From the NCBI GenBank assembly GCA_947632375.1, contig CANRPF010000015.1, positions 1 to 36,757 on the forward strand: a stretch of DNA of 36,757 nt. Direction: 5' to 3'. The notes below the pieces were generated by a model. That model worked only from the letters and a program-made list of their open reading frames with translations. It was not told the DNA's origin and did no database searches. The DNA comes from an uncultured Bacilli bacterium (lineage in GTDB: Bacteria; Bacillota_I; Bacilli_A; RF39; UBA660). The translations under genes were made by a program, and so were the position numbers. Shown here piece by piece: positions 5,751 through 14,707 of this stretch. Position 1 is the first letter of the stretch. Each line of letters opens with the position of its first letter.

Positions 5751-8246
5751 ATGGGATTAATTAAAAGATTAGTTGATACAGAATATAAAGAATTAAAAAG
5801 ATTTAGAAAAATAGCTGATGAAATTGATGCGTTAGATGAAGAATATTCTAAAATGTCAGATAAAGAATTAGCTGGTATGACAGATAAATTAAAACAGGAA
5901 TTAAAAGATGGAAAAACATTAGATGATATTATTGTTCCTGCGTTTGCAACTGCAAGAGAAGCTGCATATAGAAAAATAGGTGAAAAACCATTTTATGTTC
6001 AACTTTTAGGTGGGCTTGCTATACATTTTGGTAATATAGCCGAAATGAAAACAGGTGAAGGAAAAACATTAACAACTGTATTACCAGCATATTTAAATGC
6101 ATTAGCTGGAGAAGGTGTACATGTAGTAACAGTAAACGAATATTTAACAGCACGTAATGCAGAATGGATGGGACCTATATTTGAATTTTTAGGTATTTCA
6201 GTTGGGGTTAATTTAAGAGAATTAAGTCCTCAAGAAAAACAAAAAGTATATAATTGTGATATAACATATACTACAAATAATGAAGTTGGATTTGACTATT
6301 TAAGAGATAATATGGTACAAAGAAAAGAAGATAGATGTTTAAGACCTTTGAACTTTGTTATCATAGATGAAGTCGATTCAATATTAATAGATGAAGCAAG
6401 AACTCCATTAATTATTTCAGGTGGAAAATTTAATGCTGCAAATCTTTATAAAGAAGCTGATAAAGCAGTAAAGAAATTAAATAATGAAGAAGATTATACT
6501 ATTGATGAAAAGACTAAATCAGTTTTATTAACTGAAGAAGGATCTCAAAAATTAGAGAAACACTTTAAATTATCAAACTTATATGATGTAGATAATGCTG
6601 CTTTAGTTCATCATATAAATCAAGCTTTAAAAGCTAATTATGGAATGAAAAATGATGTGGATTATGTAGTTGCTGATGGTGAAATTGTTATAGTAGATCA
6701 ATTTACAGGAAGATTAATGCATGGAAGACAATTTAGTGATGGATTACATCAAGCTATAGAAGCTAAAGAAGGAGTAAAAATTAATGAAGAAACTCAAACT
6801 TTAGCAACTATTACTTTCCAAAATTTATTTAGAATGTATAAAAAGATTGCTGGTATGACAGGTACTGCTAAAACTGAAGAAGAAGAATTTAGAGATATAT
6901 ACAATATGTATGTTATAGAAATACCAACTAATAAGCCTTGTATAAGAGTTGATATGATAGATAAAATGTATTCTACTCAAAAAGGAAAATATAAAGCTAT
7001 AGTTGATTTTATAAAAGAAGTTCACAGTACAGGACAACCTATACTAGTTGGAACAATATCAGTAGAAGCAAATGAATATTTAAGTGGTTTATTAAAAAAA
7101 GAAAAGTTACCACATGAAGTTTTAAATGCAAAAAATCATGCTAGAGAAGCCGAAATAATCGCGAAAGCTGGTACTAAAGGTGCTATTACAATAGCAACTA
7201 ATATGGCTGGTCGTGGAACAGATATAAAGCTTGGTGAAGGAGTAAAAGAATTAGGTGGATTATGTGTAATAGGTACTGAAAGACATGAATCTCGTCGTAT
7301 AGATAATCAGTTAAGAGGACGTTCTGGTAGACAAGGAGATCCTGGTTATTCACAATTCTTTATATCTTTTGAAGATGAATTAATGAGAAGATTCGGTGCT
7401 GAAAAGGTAAGAGATATTATTCAAAAGATGGGTTATCCAGAAGATCAAGATATTACTAATAAATTCTTATCAAAACAAATAGAAAATGCTCAAAAGAAAG
7501 TAGAAGGAAACAACTATGATATGCGTAAGAATTTATTGGATTACGATAATATAGTTAGTGAACAAAGAAAAATTATTTATGAAAGAAGAAATGATTTAAT
7601 TGATTCTGAAGATGTTCATAAGATATCTCAAGAAATAATAAGAGACTTTATAGATAGATTAGTGAATGATCATGTTGCACCAGAAGGATATTTGACAGAT
7701 AAAGATTATGAACAAATAGTTGATCATGTAAATGCTAATATGTTACGTAATCATAATATTACAGTAGAAGAAATTAAATCTAAAACAGAGGAAGAAGTTT
7801 CTGATAAAATAGCAGATATAATAATTAGTGAATTGGATGAAAAGATAAAAGATATTCCTATTCAAATTATTAATGATTTTGAAAGACATATTTCATTAAG
7901 AGTAATTGATCAAGCTTGGGTAAAACATATAAGTTCAATGGATCAATTAAGAGATGGTATTAATTTAAGAGGATATGCTCAAACAAATCCATTACAAGCC
8001 TATGCATTAGAAGGGTTCCAAATTTTTGAAGCTATGGAAGATGCAATAGATGAACAAATAGCAAACTTCTTATTACACATGCAAATTACTCAAAATATAA
8101 ATAATAAGACTAAGCAAACAGTTCATACAAACGATAATAAAGAAGCTTTAAAACAAGAACCAAAAAGAAATTCTAAAAAAGTAGGACGTAATGATCCATG
8201 TCCTTGTGGAAGTGGCAAAAAATATAAACAATGTTGTGGTAAATAG
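5751..8246 (+). CDS. secA: Preprotein translocase ATPase SecA
   Basis: Motor ATPase that pushes signal-peptide proteins through SecYEG. Seen in order: Walker A MKTGEGKT (99-106), the DEVD box (206-209) in IIDEVDSILIDEARTPLIISG-type context, the second helicase domain with MAGRGTDIKLG and the GRSGRQGDPG motif VI, then the helical scaffold and wing. The C-terminus has the zinc-binding CPCGSGKKYKQCC cluster that binds SecB or ribosomes. At 831 residues it is a full-length housekeeping SecA, not SecA2. SD GGAGG precedes the ATG. prfB, its frequent downstream neighbour, is 19 kb away here. Confidence 0.97.
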   Translation: MGLIKRLVDTEYKELKRFRKIADEIDALDEEYSKMSDKELAGMTDKLKQELKDGKTLDDIIVPAFATAREAAYRKIGEKPFYVQLLGGLAIHFGNIAEMKTGEGKTLTTVLPAYLNALAGEGVHVVTVNEYLTARNAEWMGPIFEFLGISVGVNLRELSPQEKQKVYNCDITYTTNNEVGFDYLRDNMVQRKEDRCLRPLNFVIIDEVDSILIDEARTPLIISGGKFNAANLYKEADKAVKKLNNEEDYTIDEKTKSVLLTEEGSQKLEKHFKLSNLYDVDNAALVHHINQALKANYGMKNDVDYVVADGEIVIVDQFTGRLMHGRQFSDGLHQAIEAKEGVKINEETQTLATITFQNLFRMYKKIAGMTGTAKTEEEEFRDIYNMYVIEIPTNKPCIRVDMIDKMYSTQKGKYKAIVDFIKEVHSTGQPILVGTISVEANEYLSGLLKKEKLPHEVLNAKNHAREAEIIAKAGTKGAITIATNMAGRGTDIKLGEGVKELGGLCVIGTERHESRRIDNQLRGRSGRQGDPGYSQFFISFEDELMRRFGAEKVRDIIQKMGYPEDQDITNKFLSKQIENAQKKVEGNNYDMRKNLLDYDNIVSEQRKIIYERRNDLIDSEDVHKISQEIIRDFIDRLVNDHVAPEGYLTDKDYEQIVDHVNANMLRNHNITVEEIKSKTEEEVSDKIADIIISELDEKIKDIPIQIINDFERHISLRVIDQAWVKHISSMDQLRDGINLRGYAQTNPLQAYALEGFQIFEAMEDAIDEQIANFLLHMQITQNINNKTKQTVHTNDNKEALKQEPKRNSKKVGRNDPCPCGSGKKYKQCCGK

Positions 8247-8280
8247 TCCATAAAATAAGGCAAGTACTGATGAAAAATAA

Positions 8281-8316
8281 AAAGATTTCATTTCAAAATA
8301 ATGAAGTCTTTTTTGT
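8281..8316 (+). terminator. Terminator of secA
   Basis: AAGATTTCATT (8282-8292) pairs with AATGAAGTCTT (8300-8310) with one G-U pair, followed by TTTTT. The other strand also shows a T-rich run behind the hairpin, so it may act both ways. Confidence 0.75.
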
Positions 8317-8334
8317 TAAGAAAAAAATATAAAT

Positions 8335-8358
8335 TAAAAAAATAACATCGATTGTTAT
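8335..8358 (-). terminator. Terminator of the GT-C glycosyltransferase gene
   Basis: On the minus strand ATAACA (8358-8353) pairs with TGTTAT (8347-8342) and is followed by a run of T. It lies 33 bases past the stop of the minus-strand gene. Confidence 0.6.
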
Positions 8359-8390
8359 CTTTGTCTTTAACTTAAAACTTTTTAACAGCT

Positions 8391-9581
8391 TTATATTAAC
8401 AAATTCTTTTTAGTTATAGTTTCATCGGCTAAAAATTTTATTGTATATTTTGCGAAATATAAAATTATAATTCCATAAATAATTGACTGTATTTGTAATA
8501 CAGTAATATTTACATTATTTAAGAATAATGAGTATGTTATAAAAGCGTTAAGGTTTATAGCTATTACTAAAGGTAAGTTCTTTTTATATAACAAGAAGTA
8601 AACTACTGATAATATTTCACCTACATACATATATCTTTCATGCATTCCTGGAAGGAAATATGTTAATAATGTAATTATTAATAATCCTAGTGTTAATATC
8701 TTTTCATTATTCCATTTTACTTTTTTATGTATAACATAAATTAATAAAGCAAAACACAAAGTTATTGTAAATAAAATTCCTGCTGGTCTAAATGATTCAA
8801 CATTATTTATAATAAGTTGATAAATATTAGGATAGTTTAATACTAAATTATTTGAATATTCAAAAATCTGTATCCCAAATACTAAAAAGCATCTACTAAG
8901 TTTCATACCGCCAAAAATAATAGCGGGTAAACATAATACTATATTGGTAATAGGAATTAATAAAAAATTCAGTATTGAAAACTTACTCTTACTTACATAG
9001 AGAATTAAATATAATGGTAATATAAATATAGTTTGTAATTTAAAAGCAAAGGCACATCCTAATAATATAAACGATAATGGATATTTTTCTTTTAAAAGGA
9101 ATATTAATGATAAAATAACAAAACTGCTATAAATAGAATCACATTGAGCCCACATTGCACTATTTTCTATTACTTGAGGTAAGAATAAAATTATTGAATA
9201 AGTTGCTAAGCCAGCTATTTTTTTATTTTTACCTTTTGTTAAACCATAGACTAAGTACCCACAAGATAAAGCTAATATAAAATCAAATATTATTGATACC
9301 CCTTTAATAGTATATAGTGGATTAAAAGGCAAATAGGAAAGTATAGCCATAATAGTTAGATACGAAGCATTATAATCTCCGTAATAAGTGGATAAAGCTT
9401 TAATATGTCCATGTGATTTTATATACTGATACCACCTTTCGATAAAGTCACTAAAATCATATGATACATGCTTTAAGAAATAAAATCTTATTAAAAAAGC
9501 AAGTATTGTAATTACAATAGCAAATATTATTATGTAGTGTTTTTTAAAGTAAGCAATTATTTCCTTTTCACAATTTGTCAT
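8391..9581 (-). CDS. GT-C family polyprenyl-phosphate-sugar glycosyltransferase
   Basis: Multi-pass membrane glycosyltransferase, 396 residues with about ten hydrophobic helices. The fingerprint of the GT-C/PMT-like group that includes ALG6/ALG8 and bacterial mannosyltransferases is clear: an acidic motif in the first loop (YDFSDF), MWAQCDSIYSSF, FAFKLQTIF, and MHERYMY near the end. Such enzymes use a lipid-phosphate sugar to glycosylate a lipid or surface polymer on the outer face of the membrane. It is convergent with secA and stands alone, with SD AAGGAAG and its own terminator. Donor and acceptor are unknown; it starts a stretch of envelope genes. A possible minus-strand -35 TTGAAG lies near 9640, with only a weak -10. 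Confidence 0.82.
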   Translation of the reverse strand: MTNCEKEIIAYFKKHYIIIFAIVITILAFLIRFYFLKHVSYDFSDFIERWYQYIKSHGHIKALSTYYGDYNASYLTIMAILSYLPFNPLYTIKGVSIIFDFILALSCGYLVYGLTKGKNKKIAGLATYSIILFLPQVIENSAMWAQCDSIYSSFVILSLIFLLKEKYPLSFILLGCAFAFKLQTIFILPLYLILYVSKSKFSILNFLLIPITNIVLCLPAIIFGGMKLSRCFLVFGIQIFEYSNNLVLNYPNIYQLIINNVESFRPAGILFTITLCFALLIYVIHKKVKWNNEKILTLGLLIITLLTYFLPGMHERYMYVGEILSVVYFLLYKKNLPLVIAINLNAFITYSLFLNNVNITVLQIQSIIYGIIILYFAKYTIKFLADETITKKNLLI

Positions 9582-9725
9582 AAATAATCTTCCTTTTTGT
9601 TTTTTGATACTTATAAATTATCATATTATTTTTATTTCTTCAAGTTTAAGGTCTATAACAAATAGTGTTTTATTAAATAATAAATTACAATTTCTATTAG
9701 TAACTCTATGAAATTTACCTTTTTC

Positions 9726-9734
9726 TGATATAAT
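9726..9734 (+). promoter_or_regulatory. Extended -10 promoter of the DUF1287 gene
   Basis: TGATATAAT (9726-9734) is a perfect extended -10; transcription would start about 55 bases before the ATG. Nothing else is recognised in the 9582-9796 gap. Confidence 0.6.
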
Positions 9735-9796
9735 ATTTAGTGAAACAGTAGTAATTATTTATTTTTTACAAATTATAAATTATTGGAGAATTATTT

Positions 9797-10450
9797 ATGA
9801 AAAAGAAAGTACTAATAATTTTATCTATTATATTAATTTTGGTTATTTTATTAACTATTTATATTTTATATTTATTTAATTATATCCCTCATAAAAAATA
9901 TAGTAATACTGATTTTGGAATAGAAACATATATTAGTGCAATAGATAAAGATGAAGATGGTATCGATGATCAAACTGATATTTTAAATAATGTAAGAAAT
10001 TACATAAAAACTAAACCGAAATATAAAAGTAAATATTATGCTAGTGGTTATCCAAATGATGAATTTGGTGTATGTACTGATGTTGTTGCATTTGGTTTAA
10101 AAGATGCCGGTTATGATTTAATGACTTTAGTAAATGAAGATGTAAAAAATAATCGTGATAAATATAATATTGAAGTAGTAGATAAGAATATTGATTTTAG
10201 AAGAGTAAATAATTTAAAAACTTATTTTGATAATAATGCAATAATATTAACAACTGACATTTCAAAAATAAAAGAATGGCAAGGTGGAGATATAGTTATA
10301 TTTAAAAAACATATAGGAATAATTTCAGATAAAAGAAATAAAAATGGAGTACCCTTTGTGATTCATCATGCTAATCCTTATCAAAAATATTATGAAGAAG
10401 ATATATTAGAATTAAGAAATGACATAGTAGGACATTATAGAATAAGTTAA
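9797..10450 (+). CDS. Membrane-anchored DUF1287 (NlpC/P60-like) protein
   Basis: Predicted extracytoplasmic Cys/His protein of the DUF1287 family, related in fold to NlpC/P60 peptidases; no substrate is established. One N-terminal membrane helix (about 4-29) is followed by a calcium-loop-like DKDEDGIDD (50-58), then the family block FGVCTDVV with Cys93 as likely nucleophile, the LVNEDV stretch, KHIGIISD with His172, and a final IHHANP (His190/191). A catalytic Cys-His arrangement is therefore present. The ATG follows TTGGAG. It is alone, between a glycosyltransferase and an XRE regulator; a role in wall or surface-protein turnover is inference. Confidence 0.78.
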   Translation: MKKKVLIILSIILILVILLTIYILYLFNYIPHKKYSNTDFGIETYISAIDKDEDGIDDQTDILNNVRNYIKTKPKYKSKYYASGYPNDEFGVCTDVVAFGLKDAGYDLMTLVNEDVKNNRDKYNIEVVDKNIDFRRVNNLKTYFDNNAIILTTDISKIKEWQGGDIVIFKKHIGIISDKRNKNGVPFVIHHANPYQKYYEEDILELRNDIVGHYRIS

Positions 10451-10513
10451 AAACAATTTATAAATAGTAATAATTAGCTTTTTTCAAGATTCAAATTAAA
10501 ATGTTAATTTCAG

Positions 10514-10567
10514 TTGACAAATTTCCAACTCAAACAGGTAGATTGCAACTAAAATGAAATGTATAAT
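10514..10567 (+). promoter_or_regulatory. Promoter and possible operator of the XRE gene
   Basis: A consensus TTGACA (10514-10519) and a perfect TATAAT (10562-10567) are visible but too far apart to form one promoter; TAGATT at 10539 could serve the first. AGTTG (10513-10517) and CAACT at 10526 and 10546 form an inverted and a direct repeat over the same region, a plausible site for the adjacent regulator. Confidence 0.4.
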
Positions 10568-10587
10568 TTTGGCGTGAGGTGATAAAA

Positions 10588-11229
10588 GTGAATAGTTTGG
10601 GTGAAAGATTATTTAAACTAAGGAGAGATAAAAAATTATCTCAAGAAGAAGTTGCAGAAAAATTAAATGTTACAAGACAAACAATTTCAAAATGGGAAAC
10701 AGATCAAAGTATACCTGATTTTGATAAAGTTGTTCCTTTATGCAAATTATATGATATTACTCCTAATGAGCTTTTTATTGAATTAAAAGAAAATAAAACT
10801 TCTAAAAATAATGAAAATTTATTAGAAGAAGAAAAATTAAAAACTAGCAAAAAAGCAAAAGGAATCGCTATTAGTGTTGTTTTATATTTTTTGGGGATTG
10901 TATGGACAATGATTTCAATTCCTGTTATCAATATGAATCCAATAGTTGCATCAGCTGTATTTTTACTTATTTGTGGAATTTCTACAGGTATAATAATTTA
11001 TGTATGTATTAAATATAAAAAAATAAAAACTTTAAAAGAAACAGAAACAGATAAATTAAGAAATCAAATTTCAAATGTAGTAGCAATAATAGTTACTATT
11101 ATATACTTAATTATTAGTTTGAAAACTATGGCTTGGCATTTAACATGGATAATATGGATAATATTTGGCTTATTTGAAGAAATATTAAAATTAATATTTA
11201 TGTTAAGGAGTTATAAAGATGAAAAATAA
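10588..11229 (+). CDS. XRE-family regulator with C-terminal membrane segments
   Basis: Transcriptional regulator. Residues 3 to about 60 are a helix-turn-helix of the HTH_3 type (LSQEEVAEKLNVTRQTISKWE). After a charged linker come about four hydrophobic segments (from about 83 to the end), so the DNA-binding domain is tethered to the membrane. I choose GTG at 10588: GAGGTGAT ends four bases before it, whereas the GTG at 10579 overlaps that SD. The next gene begins 11 bases before this stop, so the two are coupled. HTH-plus-membrane regulators paired with DUF4097 proteins are frequent in Firmicutes; the signal is unknown. Confidence 0.85.
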   Translation: MNSLGERLFKLRRDKKLSQEEVAEKLNVTRQTISKWETDQSIPDFDKVVPLCKLYDITPNELFIELKENKTSKNNENLLEEEKLKTSKKAKGIAISVVLYFLGIVWTMISIPVINMNPIVASAVFLLICGISTGIIIYVCIKYKKIKTLKETETDKLRNQISNVVAIIVTIIYLIISLKTMAWHLTWIIWIIFGLFEEILKLIFMLRSYKDEK

Positions 11230-12106
11230 AAAATTGATTATAACTTTAATTATTTTATTATCTATTATTATGATAATCTTATCAATATTTTTTGTTGGTC
11301 TTTTACAAAATGATTTTAAATTTAAAGGTTTTAGAATTGGAATTCAAAGTAGTAAAGAATTGATATTAGATAAAACTTATGAAGAAAAATTTAATAATAT
11401 TAAAATAGATGCTTCTATAAGTGAAATTTTTATAAAAATAGGCGATTCTGAAAATATTAAAACTGTAATCTATGGAGAAAGAGATTATACTAATGTTGAA
11501 ACTAACCTTGATACTTTAAACATTAAAATAAATGAAAAAAATTGTTTTGGTTTTTGTTTTAATCAAAAATCAACTAAGATAGAAATATATTTACCAAAAG
11601 AATATGATGGTAAGATTAATATTAAAAACGATTATGGTGATATTTCTATTGATGAGATTTTAAATGCTAATATTGATGTTGAAGAAGATTGTGGAGATGT
11701 TTTAATACTTGGTGGTAATATAATTAGAGTGGATAATAATTATGGAGATATAGAAATACATAATGCTAATGTAACAACTATAAATGAAGATTGTGGGGAT
11801 GTTATAATTTCTAAAACTAATGATGCAATAGTAAAAAATAGTTATGGAGATATAAAAATTAAATCAGTTACAAATTATCTTAATCTTGAAAATGATTGTG
11901 GAGATATAGAACTTAATAATATTAATTTAAATAAAGATTCTTATATTAAAGATGCCTTTGGCGATATAGAAATAGGGAATACAAATGAAATATTTATTGA
12001 TGCCAAAACAGATTTAGGAAAAGTAAAAATTAAGAATAATTATAATAAATCTGATATTACTTTAAAAATAGAAAATGACTGTGGAGATATAGAGGTCAAT
12101 AATTAA
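11219..12106 (+). CDS. DUF4097-like beta-helical membrane-anchored protein
   Basis: Predicted to sit outside the cell on one N-terminal membrane helix (about 6-28). The rest is a repeat-built beta solenoid of the DUF4097 adhesin-like type. From residue 139 on, a Gly-Asp turn recurs every 17-22 residues, and the residue before Gly alternates: YGD 139, CGD 158, YGD 175, CGD 192, YGD 209, CGD 227, FGD 247, LGK 266, CGD 288. Two more Cys (109, 113) lie before the solenoid in NCFGFCF. SD AAGGAG lies inside the end of the regulator gene, and the reading frames overlap by 11 bases, so it is made together with the membrane-bound regulator. Function is not known; a stress-sensing or surface role is inference. 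Confidence 0.75.
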   Translation: MKNKKLIITLIILLSIIMIILSIFFVGLLQNDFKFKGFRIGIQSSKELILDKTYEEKFNNIKIDASISEIFIKIGDSENIKTVIYGERDYTNVETNLDTLNIKINEKNCFGFCFNQKSTKIEIYLPKEYDGKINIKNDYGDISIDEILNANIDVEEDCGDVLILGGNIIRVDNNYGDIEIHNANVTTINEDCGDVIISKTNDAIVKNSYGDIKIKSVTNYLNLENDCGDIELNNINLNKDSYIKDAFGDIEIGNTNEIFIDAKTDLGKVKIKNNYNKSDITLKIENDCGDIEVNN

Positions 12107-12116
12107 AAGAAAAAAC

Positions 12117-12167
12117 AGCAAAAAATTATAATTTATATGAGTAGCTTTATGAATTTTGCTTTTTTTT
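12117..12167 (+). terminator. Probable terminator after the DUF4097-like gene
   Basis: AGCAAAA (12117-12123) can pair with TTTTGCT (12154-12160), and seven T follow. The loop is long (30 bases), so efficiency is uncertain. Confidence 0.45.
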
Positions 12168-12175
12168 GCTATAAT
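12167..12175 (+). promoter_or_regulatory. Extended -10 promoter of the HD hydrolase gene
   Basis: TGCTATAAT (12167-12175) has a perfect TATAAT with TG in the extended position, directly behind the previous terminator. Confidence 0.6.
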
Positions 12176-12218
12176 ATTTAATGAGTTAAATAGTAATATA
12201 AGGTAGGAGATGATATTT

Positions 12219-12890
12219 ATGGTGGATTATTTTAATAAAATATGTAGTGATAAAGAAATAATAGAAATATATAGAAAAATAAATGAATATGAAGAAGCCG
12301 AGGGTGGTTTTGCATATCACGATTATAATCATGTTAACAATGTTGCTAGTTATTGTGAAGAAATATTAAGGGCATTAAAATATGATGAAGATTTTATTTA
12401 TGAAGCTAAAATAGCCGCTATTCTACATGATACAGGTTGCATAGATGGAAAAGAAAATCATGCATATAGAAGCTATGAGTTTGCTAAAAAATATTTAAAA
12501 GAAAAGAATATTCCATTAAAGAATGAAAAATTGGTATTAGATGCAATTAAAAATCATAGTGAAGGATTTATTACTGATAACATAATTCAACTTGTCATTA
12601 TATTAGCTGATAAGATAGATATAAAAAAATCTAGAATTGGTAAATTAGGTAGAGAAGTAGAAGGAAATAGACAATATCAATATATAAATGATATTCAATT
12701 TGAAATAACAAATAATAATTTTTATATAAATTTTATATGTGATGAAAAAATAAATTTAGAAGAATTAAACAACTATTATTTTACTAAAAAAGTTTTTAAA
12801 GCAATAAAAGCTTTTTCTAATAAACTTAACTTAACTCCTAAGGTGTCTATAAATAATAAAATATGGGAAGAATTTTATAAAGAGAAATAG
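12219..12890 (+). CDS. HD-domain hydrolase
   Basis: Metal-dependent phosphohydrolase of the HD superfamily, 223 residues, cytosolic. Numbering from the chosen start, the metal ligands are visible as H38 (YHDYNHV), the HD pair H70-D71 in AAILHDTGC, H81 in ENHAYRS, and a later LADKID. This resembles YfbR/YedJ-like and nucleotide-metabolism HD proteins, but the substrate cannot be told. I choose ATG 12219, nine bases behind GGAG; the ATG at 12210 overlaps the SD. It has its own promoter and does not overlap its neighbours. Confidence 0.8.
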   Translation: MVDYFNKICSDKEIIEIYRKINEYEEAEGGFAYHDYNHVNNVASYCEEILRALKYDEDFIYEAKIAAILHDTGCIDGKENHAYRSYEFAKKYLKEKNIPLKNEKLVLDAIKNHSEGFITDNIIQLVIILADKIDIKKSRIGKLGREVEGNRQYQYINDIQFEITNNNFYINFICDEKINLEELNNYYFTKKVFKAIKAFSNKLNLTPKVSINNKIWEEFYKEK

Positions 12891-12929
12891 TATGACTAAT
12901 AAGTAAAATAGATAAATAGTTTAAAAGAA

Positions 12930-12947
12930 TTATAATTAAAATTATAA
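12930..12947 (+). promoter_or_regulatory. Palindrome with a -10 before the ABC exporter operon
   Basis: TTATAATT and AATTATAA (12930-12947) form a perfect inverted repeat spaced by two A and contain TATAAT (12931-12936), 44 bases before the exporter start. No good -35 is seen. In such AT-rich DNA this can arise by chance. Confidence 0.3.
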
Positions 12948-12979
12948 AGAGATTTGTTTAATTAATAAGGGAGTCTATT

Positions 12980-14707
12980 ATGATAAAAAAGATATTAAAA
13001 TCTGTACGTGAATATAAATTAGGAAGTATTTTAACAATTGTTTTTATTTCGTTAGAAGTTATATTAGATGTTTTAATTCCTGTTATAATGGCCAAAATTA
13101 TTGATGTTGGAATTAATCAAAAAAATCTTAATTATGTATTGCTAATTGGAGGAATTTTAGTTTTAGTAGCACTTCTTTCTTTAATATTTGGGTGGCTTTC
13201 TGGAAAATTTGCTGCTATTTCATCTTCAGGTTTTGCTAAAAATTTAAGACATGATATGTATTATAAAATACAAGATTATTCTTTTGAAAACATAGAAAAA
13301 TTTTCTTCTTCTAGTTTAGTTACTCGTCTTACTACGGATGTAAATAATGTACAAATGACTTATCAAATGTTAATTAGAATTGCTATCCGTGCTCCTATGA
13401 TGTTTTTATTTTCTTTATTTATGGTATTTACAATACACGCAAAATTAGCTTTTATTTTTTTAATAGTTGCACCTATTTTAGGATTTTTATTATTTTATAT
13501 TGCAAGTAAAGCTCATCCATTATTTGAAAGTGTTTTTCATACATATGATGATTTAAATAATAGAGTACAAGAAAATGTAAGAGGAATTCGTGTTGTAAAA
13601 TCTTATGTACAAGAAGATACAGAAATATCAAAATTTAAAAAAATTTCTAATAAAATTTATCAAAATTTTATGAAAGCAGAAAAATTAGTAGCATTAAATA
13701 CTCCTATTATGCGTTTATGTATTTATTCATCTATTATTCTTATTTCTTATCTAGGATCTAGATTTGTTATACAGGGAGCACTTAGTACCGGAGAATTAAC
13801 CGGCGTTATTACTTATGCAGCACAAATTTTAAATAGTTTAATGATGTTATCTATGGTTTATGTAACATGTATTATTTCAATACCATCTATGGAACGTATC
13901 ATAGAAGTATTAGAAGAAAATCCAACTATTCAAAATATAAAAAATCCTATTAAAGAAGTAGAAAATGGTGAAATAGAGTTTGATCATATGACATTTTCAT
14001 ATGTAAAAGGTAAACCGGTATTAAAAGATATTAATTTAACTATTAAATCTGGCGAAATGATTGGTATCATTGGTGGAATTGGATCTAGCAAAAGTACATT
14101 AGTTAATTTAATACCTAGACTTTATGATGTAACTAAAGGAAGTATAAAGGTTGCTGGTAAAGATGTAAGAGATTATGATATTAATGTACTTCGTAATTCA
14201 GTTGCAGTTGTTCTTCAAAAAAACGTATTATTTAGTGGAACGATAAAAGAAAACTTGCAATGGGGAAAAAAGGATGCAACATTAGAAGAAATAAAACAAG
14301 TATGCGAAATTTCTTGCTGTAATGAATTTATTTCAAAATTAAAAGATGGGTATGATACTTATATTGATCAAGGTGGAACCAATGTTAGTGGAGGTCAAAA
14401 GCAAAGATTATGTATTGCAAGAGCATTACTAAAATCACCAAAAATTATTATTTTAGATGATTCAACAAGTGCAGTAGATACAAAAACAGATGCAATGATT
14501 CGTAAGTCATTTCGTGAATATATTCCAGATGTAACTAAAATAATTATTGCTCAAAGAATTTCTAGTGTAGAAGATTGTGATCGTGTTATTGTTTTAGATA
14601 ATGGAAAAATTTCTGATTTTGATACTCCAAAAAACTTATTACATAATAACAAAATATATCAAGAAGTTTATTATTCTCAAGTAAAAGGAAGTGATTCTTA
14701 TGAGTAA
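12980..14707 (+). CDS. ABC exporter half-transporter, degenerate ATP site
   Basis: Type IV ABC exporter subunit with six membrane helices (about 15-300) and a nucleotide-binding domain (about 330-575). Walker A is GGIGSSKS (365-372), signature VSGGQ (469-473), Walker B ILDD (491-494). The catalytic glutamate after Walker B is Asp494, and the switch histidine is Gln (IIIAQRIS). These two changes mark the non-catalytic member of heterodimers such as TM287/288 and BmrC/BmrD. The partner starts inside the end of this gene, so the two should assemble together and export a drug, lipid or peptide. SD AAGGGAG precedes the ATG. Substrate unknown. Confidence 0.9.
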   Translation: MIKKILKSVREYKLGSILTIVFISLEVILDVLIPVIMAKIIDVGINQKNLNYVLLIGGILVLVALLSLIFGWLSGKFAAISSSGFAKNLRHDMYYKIQDYSFENIEKFSSSSLVTRLTTDVNNVQMTYQMLIRIAIRAPMMFLFSLFMVFTIHAKLAFIFLIVAPILGFLLFYIASKAHPLFESVFHTYDDLNNRVQENVRGIRVVKSYVQEDTEISKFKKISNKIYQNFMKAEKLVALNTPIMRLCIYSSIILISYLGSRFVIQGALSTGELTGVITYAAQILNSLMMLSMVYVTCIISIPSMERIIEVLEENPTIQNIKNPIKEVENGEIEFDHMTFSYVKGKPVLKDINLTIKSGEMIGIIGGIGSSKSTLVNLIPRLYDVTKGSIKVAGKDVRDYDINVLRNSVAVVLQKNVLFSGTIKENLQWGKKDATLEEIKQVCEISCCNEFISKLKDGYDTYIDQGGTNVSGGQKQRLCIARALLKSPKIIILDDSTSAVDTKTDAMIRKSFREYIPDVTKIIIAQRISSVEDCDRVIVLDNGKISDFDTPKNLLHNNKIYQEVYYSQVKGSDSYE

